This document shows, piece after piece, positions 59,944 through 64,000 of a stretch of 64,000 bases of DNA. Under the pieces are notes generated by a model. That model saw only the letters and a program-made list of their open reading frames with translations. It had not been told where the DNA came from and did not search any database. Position 1 is the first letter of the stretch, and every line of letters starts with the position of its first letter. This DNA comes from Confluentibacter sediminis (GTDB taxonomy: Bacteria; Bacteroidota; Bacteroidia; Flavobacteriales; Flavobacteriaceae). Location of the stretch: NCBI RefSeq assembly GCF_003258355.1, contig NZ_QKPO01000020.1, positions 1 to 64,000 on the forward strand. The letters run 5' to 3'. The translations under genes and the position numbers were made by a program.

Positions 59944-61717
59944 TAAAATAATCATATACATAGGCTTGCTTGTAGTAGGTGTGCTATTGGGTTGGTTGAT
60001 TTTTGGTAATTCGTCAAATGAAAATACAGAACGAAATCAATCTGAATCTGTAAAAACCAACCAAATGTGGACCTGCTCAATGCATCCACAAATCATGCAA
60101 CCCGAACCGGGCGACTGCCCCATTTGCGGTATGGATTTGATTCCTGCCGAATCAGGAGCTGATGGACTGGCAATGAATGAAATCAAAATGAGCGAAAACG
60201 CCATGGCATTGGCAAACATCCAGACAAGTATAGTAGGGAATGCAGAAGGAACTAGTGATAATCAACTCTCGCTTTCCGGAAAAATAATGGCTAATGAAGA
60301 AGCTAATGCCGTACAGGCAAGTTATTTTGAAGGGCGTATCGAAAAGCTGAATGTAAATTTCACAGGGGAAGAGGTGCGAAGAGGACAATTATTGGCAACT
60401 ATTTATGCACCAACACTTGTTGCTGCACAGCAAGAACTTTTAACCGCAGCATCTATGAAAGCATCGCAACCTGCACTTTATAATGCCGTGCGCAACAAAT
60501 TGAAACTATGGAAACTTTCAGATAGCCAAATCAATCAAATTGAAAGCTCGGGTAAAGTGCGAGAAAATTTTCCCATTTACGCCACGGTTTCTGGTACGGT
60601 TTCCCAAAAAATGGCAGAGGAAGGCGACTACGTAAAACAAGGGCAACCCATCGTAAAAGTAAGCGATTTAGGAACGGTCTGGGCAATGTTTGATGCGTAT
60701 GAAAGTCAAATTTCGCAACTCAAGGAAGGCCAAAAAATAAATGTGACCACCAATGCCTATCCCAATAAAGAATTTGAGGCAACGGTATCGTTTATAGACC
60801 CAACCTTAAACACAAAATCCAGAACCGTTGCCGTACGAGCCACATTGAACAACAAACAGGATTTGTTGAAACCAGGAATGTTCGTTACTGCGAAAGTGCA
60901 GATGTCCGAGGGTAATGCCAACCAATCACAGATAATCGTTCCAGCCACAGCGGTTATGTGGACAGGCGAACGCTCATTGGTGTACGTAAAGACCAATCCC
61001 AACGAACCCATTTTTGAAATGCGTGATGTAACCTTGGGAACAAAAAACGGAAATATGTACACCATTGTGGAAGGATTGAATAATGGCGATGAAATAGTAA
61101 CAAATGGCACTTTTACAGTAGATGCCGCAGCACAATTGCAAGGCAAAAAAAGTATGATGAATGCCAGTGGTAGCAAAACAATGAAAGGTCACGAAGATCA
61201 TTCAAGAAATGAAAATTCAAACAATAATGAAAACACCAAACCCATAGCTCAAGTTAAAAGAATCGAAGTTCCTTCAAAATTTCAAACCCAACTTAAAGCT
61301 GTTTTTGATGATTACATTAAAATAGAAAATGCTTTGGTAAAAGACAATTCTGAAGCCGCAAAAAAAGAGGGTACGTCATTACTTAATACCATATCAAAGG
61401 TAGACATGAAGCTTTTAAAAGACAATACCGCACATACCAATTGGATGCATTTGGAAAAAGAACTAAAATCTTCTGCCACTTCCATATCCCAAACAGCTGA
61501 GATAAAAAAACAACGCGAATATTTTATACATCTGTCGGCACATTTCATAAATGCGGTAAAAACCTTTGGAATCAACCAAAAGGTTTACGTGGATTTCTGC
61601 CCTATGGCAAATAACAATGTAGGTGCATACTGGTTGAGCATGAATAAAGAAATCCACAATCCGTATTTTGGTGAAGCTATGTTGGATTGTGGAAATGTTT
61701 TGGAAGAGATTGAATAA
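59933..61717 (+). CDS. cusB: CusB-like periplasmic adaptor with heavy-metal-binding and DUF3347 domains
   Basis: 594 aa. N-terminal anchor (IIIYIGLLVVGVLLGWLIFG), heavy-metal-binding module (MWTCSMHPQIMQPEPGDCPI), then an HlyD/CusB-type lipoyl and beta-barrel region (ASYFEGRIEKLNVNFTGEEV, GTVSQKMAEEGDYVKQGQPI, VWAMFDAYESQISQLKEGQ). The last 150 residues form a DUF3347 domain ending FCPMANNNVGAYWLSMNKEI. It links a CusA-type pump to a TolC channel and delivers metal. It is the only adaptor for the two RND pumps in the window, so it may serve both, or another lies beyond the edge. Confidence 0.92.
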   Translation: MKNNKIIIYIGLLVVGVLLGWLIFGNSSNENTERNQSESVKTNQMWTCSMHPQIMQPEPGDCPICGMDLIPAESGADGLAMNEIKMSENAMALANIQTSIVGNAEGTSDNQLSLSGKIMANEEANAVQASYFEGRIEKLNVNFTGEEVRRGQLLATIYAPTLVAAQQELLTAASMKASQPALYNAVRNKLKLWKLSDSQINQIESSGKVRENFPIYATVSGTVSQKMAEEGDYVKQGQPIVKVSDLGTVWAMFDAYESQISQLKEGQKINVTTNAYPNKEFEATVSFIDPTLNTKSRTVAVRATLNNKQDLLKPGMFVTAKVQMSEGNANQSQIIVPATAVMWTGERSLVYVKTNPNEPIFEMRDVTLGTKNGNMYTIVEGLNNGDEIVTNGTFTVDAAAQLQGKKSMMNASGSKTMKGHEDHSRNENSNNNENTKPIAQVKRIEVPSKFQTQLKAVFDDYIKIENALVKDNSEAAKKEGTSLLNTISKVDMKLLKDNTAHTNWMHLEKELKSSATSISQTAEIKKQREYFIHLSAHFINAVKTFGINQKVYVDFCPMANNNVGAYWLSMNKEIHNPYFGEAMLDCGNVLEEIE

Positions 61718-61762
61718 TATGTAGTCTTTTTGCTTTGCACACCAGTTGCAATCAATAATTTG

Positions 61763-61770
61763 TATATTTG
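61763..61770 (+). promoter_or_regulatory. -7 promoter box before the small HYC_CC-like gene
   Basis: TATATTTG fits TAnnTTTG, 9 bp before the ATG at 61780; the -33 element is not clear. Confidence 0.35.
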
Positions 61771-61779
61771 TCAAACTTT

Positions 61780-62175
61780 ATGAAAATAATAATTTCCATT
61801 TCAATGTCATTAGTATTCCTTTTTCAAGGTATAGCGGCCAATATGGAAGTTTGTGAACAAATCGAGAAAATATCAGATTTTGTCTCACATTATCAAGAAC
61901 ATAAAAATTTCAATGGCGATTCATTCTTTGAATTTGTTTATGAGGATTACATTACATACTCTCATAACAATGATGGACATCATCAAGACTCAGACCACGA
62001 AAATCTGCCTGATCATACAAGCCACCAATGTTGTCATCATTTTGTGTTCTTCACTTCAATTGAAACGTCCTTGATAAACAGATTTACAACTGAAGAACAG
62101 AATCATTTCAATTTCTATACATTCAATATTAATTCCAGATATCTGGAATCTCTTTTCCAACCGCCAAAAGTTTAG
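61780..62175 (+). CDS. Small exported His/Cys-rich protein, HYC_CC-like
   Basis: 131 aa from the ATG at 61780. Signal peptide (ISISMSLVFLFQGIAAN), then HNNDGHHQDSDHENLPDHTS and HQCCHHFVFF: several His and a CC pair, ending FQPPKV with PP. The composition and position (just before an RND pump) match the small protein at 46818, although the order of motifs differs. It probably binds metal in the periplasm. Family membership is likely but not certain. Confidence 0.6.
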   Translation: MKIIISISMSLVFLFQGIAANMEVCEQIEKISDFVSHYQEHKNFNGDSFFEFVYEDYITYSHNNDGHHQDSDHENLPDHTSHQCCHHFVFFTSIETSLINRFTTEEQNHFNFYTFNINSRYLESLFQPPKV

Positions 62176-62266
62176 TGAATATCTGTGAAGGCAGGTATCT
62201 TATAAATGATTGTTGCCATCAATTTTGGTTAACTCACTACTATTTATAATTCATTAATACTTTTCT

Positions 62267-64000
62267 ATGCTTAATAATATTATTAGGTATTCCATAACCC
62301 ATAAATTGGTTATTGGTTTACTAACTTTAGCTTTGATTATCACGGGCGCATATTCGTTACAACAGCTTCCAGTGGATGCTGTTCCAGATATTACCAATAA
62401 TCAAGTACAAGTCATAACGACCTCCCCAACACTTGCAGCACAAGAGGTTGAGCGATTAATTACTTTTCCCATTGAACTCACAATGGCGACCATTCCACAA
62501 ATAGATGAAATCCGCTCGTTTTCTCGATTTGGATTATCAGTGGTAACCATTGTTTTTGAGGAAAATGTCGATGTGTATTGGGCACGACAGCAAGTAAACG
62601 AACGTCTTGCAGAAGCACAATCCCAAATTCCCGAGGGCATCGGTAAACCAGGAATTGCACCATTAACTACAGGTCTCGGCGAAATTTACCAATATGTCAT
62701 TACAACAAAACCCGGCTATGAGGATAAATTTACGGCTATAGAACTTCGAACAATTCAAGATTGGGTCATTAAACGCCAACTATTAGGAACTAAGGGCGTC
62801 GCGGACGTAAGTAGTTTTGGTGGCTATCTCAAACAATACGAAATAGCCGTCCGTCCAGAACGATTGAACGGAATGGGTGTTTCCATTTCTGATCTTTTCG
62901 ACGCACTCGAAAATAACAATCAAAATACTGGCGGTGCATACATTGAAAAAAATGATAATGCATTATTCATTAGAAGTGAAGGTCTTGTTGGTTCAATAGA
63001 AGACATTAATAATATACTTGTAAAGCAAACCGAAACTGGAAACCCGATTTTAATAAGCGATGTTGCAACCGTTCAAACAGGAAAGGCAATTCGCTATGGC
63101 GCAACAACACGAAATGGCGAAGGCGAAGTAGTTAGTGCGATTGTAATGATGTTGAAAGGCGCAAATTCCGCCAAAGTAATAAAGGATGTAAAAGATAGAA
63201 TAGAAACCATTAGCAAAACCTTGCCCGAAGGTGTGGTTATAGAACCCTTTCTGGATAGAACAAAATTGGTTGATAACGCCATTGGTACTGTGACCACGAA
63301 TCTTGTGGAAGGAGCACTCATTGTTATTTTCATTCTGCTTTTATTATTGGGTAATTGGCGAGCAGGCCTTATTACAGCATCTGTTATTCCATTGGCATTG
63401 TTATTTGCATTTAGTATGATGCACATCTTTGGAGTTTCTGCAAATTTAATGAGCTTGGGAGCCATCGATTTTGGTCTGATTGTAGATGGCGCTGTCATTA
63501 TTGTGGAGGCTACCTTATTTCATTTGGGAGCATTAAAACTTTCCAGAAAATTGACCCAAGCCGAAATGGATGAAGAAGTCTATCAGTCGGCAAGTAAAAT
63601 CAGAAATTCCGCAGCTTTTGGGGAAATCATCATCCTAATAGTGTATCTGCCAATTTTAGCATTGGTTGGCACGGAAGGGAAAATGTTTGGACCAATGGCT
63701 CAAACGGTAAGTTTTGCCATCTTGGGTGCTTTTCTATTATCGTTGACATACATTCCTATGATGTCGGCATTAGTTTTGAGTAAGAAAACGGAGCATAAAC
63801 AGAATATTTCCGACAAGATAATGGACTTCTTTTACCGTATTTACGAGCCTATCATTCATTGGGCGATGCGGACAAGAGTATTAGTGGTTGGTGCTACAGT
63901 TGCGCTTTTTGTTATTGCGTTTTTGGTATTCCAAAGTTTGGGTGGCGAATTTATCCCAACGCTTGAAGAAGGAGATTTTGCCGTGGAAACAAGGGTCATT
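62267..64000 (+). CDS. Second HME-RND heavy-metal efflux pump, CzcA/CusA family (partial, runs off the window)
   Basis: 578 codons are visible from the ATG at 62267 with no stop. TM1 is ITHKLVIGLLTLALIITGAY; VDAVPDITNNQVQVITTSP and the later SLGAIDFGLIVDGAVIIVEA (proton-relay Asp/Glu in TM4) show a CzcA-like pump. FVVFQSLGGEFIPTLEEGDF opens the second periplasmic half. It resembles the first pump (47352) but is more CzcA-like (DGAVIIVEATLFH against VDVGIILAENIIRH). The 92-bp gap from the small His-rich gene suggests one unit. Confidence 0.92.
   Translation, partial: MLNNIIRYSITHKLVIGLLTLALIITGAYSLQQLPVDAVPDITNNQVQVITTSPTLAAQEVERLITFPIELTMATIPQIDEIRSFSRFGLSVVTIVFEENVDVYWARQQVNERLAEAQSQIPEGIGKPGIAPLTTGLGEIYQYVITTKPGYEDKFTAIELRTIQDWVIKRQLLGTKGVADVSSFGGYLKQYEIAVRPERLNGMGVSISDLFDALENNNQNTGGAYIEKNDNALFIRSEGLVGSIEDINNILVKQTETGNPILISDVATVQTGKAIRYGATTRNGEGEVVSAIVMMLKGANSAKVIKDVKDRIETISKTLPEGVVIEPFLDRTKLVDNAIGTVTTNLVEGALIVIFILLLLLGNWRAGLITASVIPLALLFAFSMMHIFGVSANLMSLGAIDFGLIVDGAVIIVEATLFHLGALKLSRKLTQAEMDEEVYQSASKIRNSAAFGEIIILIVYLPILALVGTEGKMFGPMAQTVSFAILGAFLLSLTYIPMMSALVLSKKTEHKQNISDKIMDFFYRIYEPIIHWAMRTRVLVVGATVALFVIAFLVFQSLGGEFIPTLEEGDFAVETRVI

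Overview
The window looks like a chromosomal segment of a marine or environmental member of the Flavobacteriaceae (Bacteroidetes). The evidence is the AT-rich sequence, Bacteroidetes-type promoter -7 boxes (TAnnTTTG), integrases of the SAM_5/CTnDOT-like class, and families typical of the phylum (DUF6428, HYC_CC_PP-like proteins, haem_bd proteins, AbiEi/DUF6088, copper proteins with DUF3347). This is inferred from gene content; no rRNA or core phylogenetic marker is present.

Layout. (1) 0.5-7.8 kb: a histidine kinase and an NtrC-type sigma-54 activator, then a good sigma-54 promoter (3081-3096) leading into small proteins, a glutamate dehydrogenase, a GreA/Rnk-like factor, two related helical proteins and a universal stress protein. 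(2) 8.0-11.2 kb: a minus-strand arsenic operon (arsR, DUF6428, arsC, acr3) lying against a broken marC remnant. (3) 11.7-22.9 kb: a partial denitrification and nitric-oxide defence cluster: nirK with a fused cytochrome c, nirV, an SCO-like protein, a porin, quinol NO reductase, a cupin, a ferredoxin, an Rrf2 (NsrR-like) regulator, the Fe-S repair protein RIC, a haem-copper-like membrane protein and a hemerythrin. Four near-identical palindromes link these genes into one probable Rrf2 regulon. (4) 22.9-27.1 kb: a worn region with a frameshifted parB, imperfect direct repeats and an AbiEi antitoxin whose toxin has been cut to 14 codons. (5) 27.1-45.1 kb: stacked integrative elements. A tRNA-Met(CAU) 3' fragment sits beside integrase 1. 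A tRNA-Pro-like 3' fragment sits beside integrase 2, and its 14-bp end recurs at 45135, bounding a 16.5-kb island.

Inside that island (32.9-44.9 kb) is the most interesting structure. It is an array of about a dozen one- or two-gene cassettes, all in one orientation, separated by attC-like sites of about 105-150 bp. For most cassettes the first 7-12 bases are the reverse complement of the bases just after the gene. This is the covariation expected of integron cassettes (R' with R''). No IntI gene is visible, so the array is a CALIN (cluster of attC sites lacking an integrase). Its cargo is mostly unnamed, but includes several PD-(D/E)XK-like proteins, a HEPN-like protein, a GIY-YIG-like protein, a WapI-type immunity-like protein, a lipoprotein and membrane proteins, which suggests anti-phage or toxin-immunity cargo.

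(6) 45.1-64 kb: a third integrase followed by a dense copper/silver resistance island: two HYC_CC-like small proteins, two HME-RND pumps (the second runs off the window), a TolC-like channel, a multicopper oxidase apparently fused to a CopB-like outer-membrane barrel, DUF3347 and haem-binding proteins, an HMA-AraC fusion regulator, a CopA P-type ATPase, a DUF305 protein and a CusB-like adaptor. Together these would oxidise, pump and sequester copper across both membranes.
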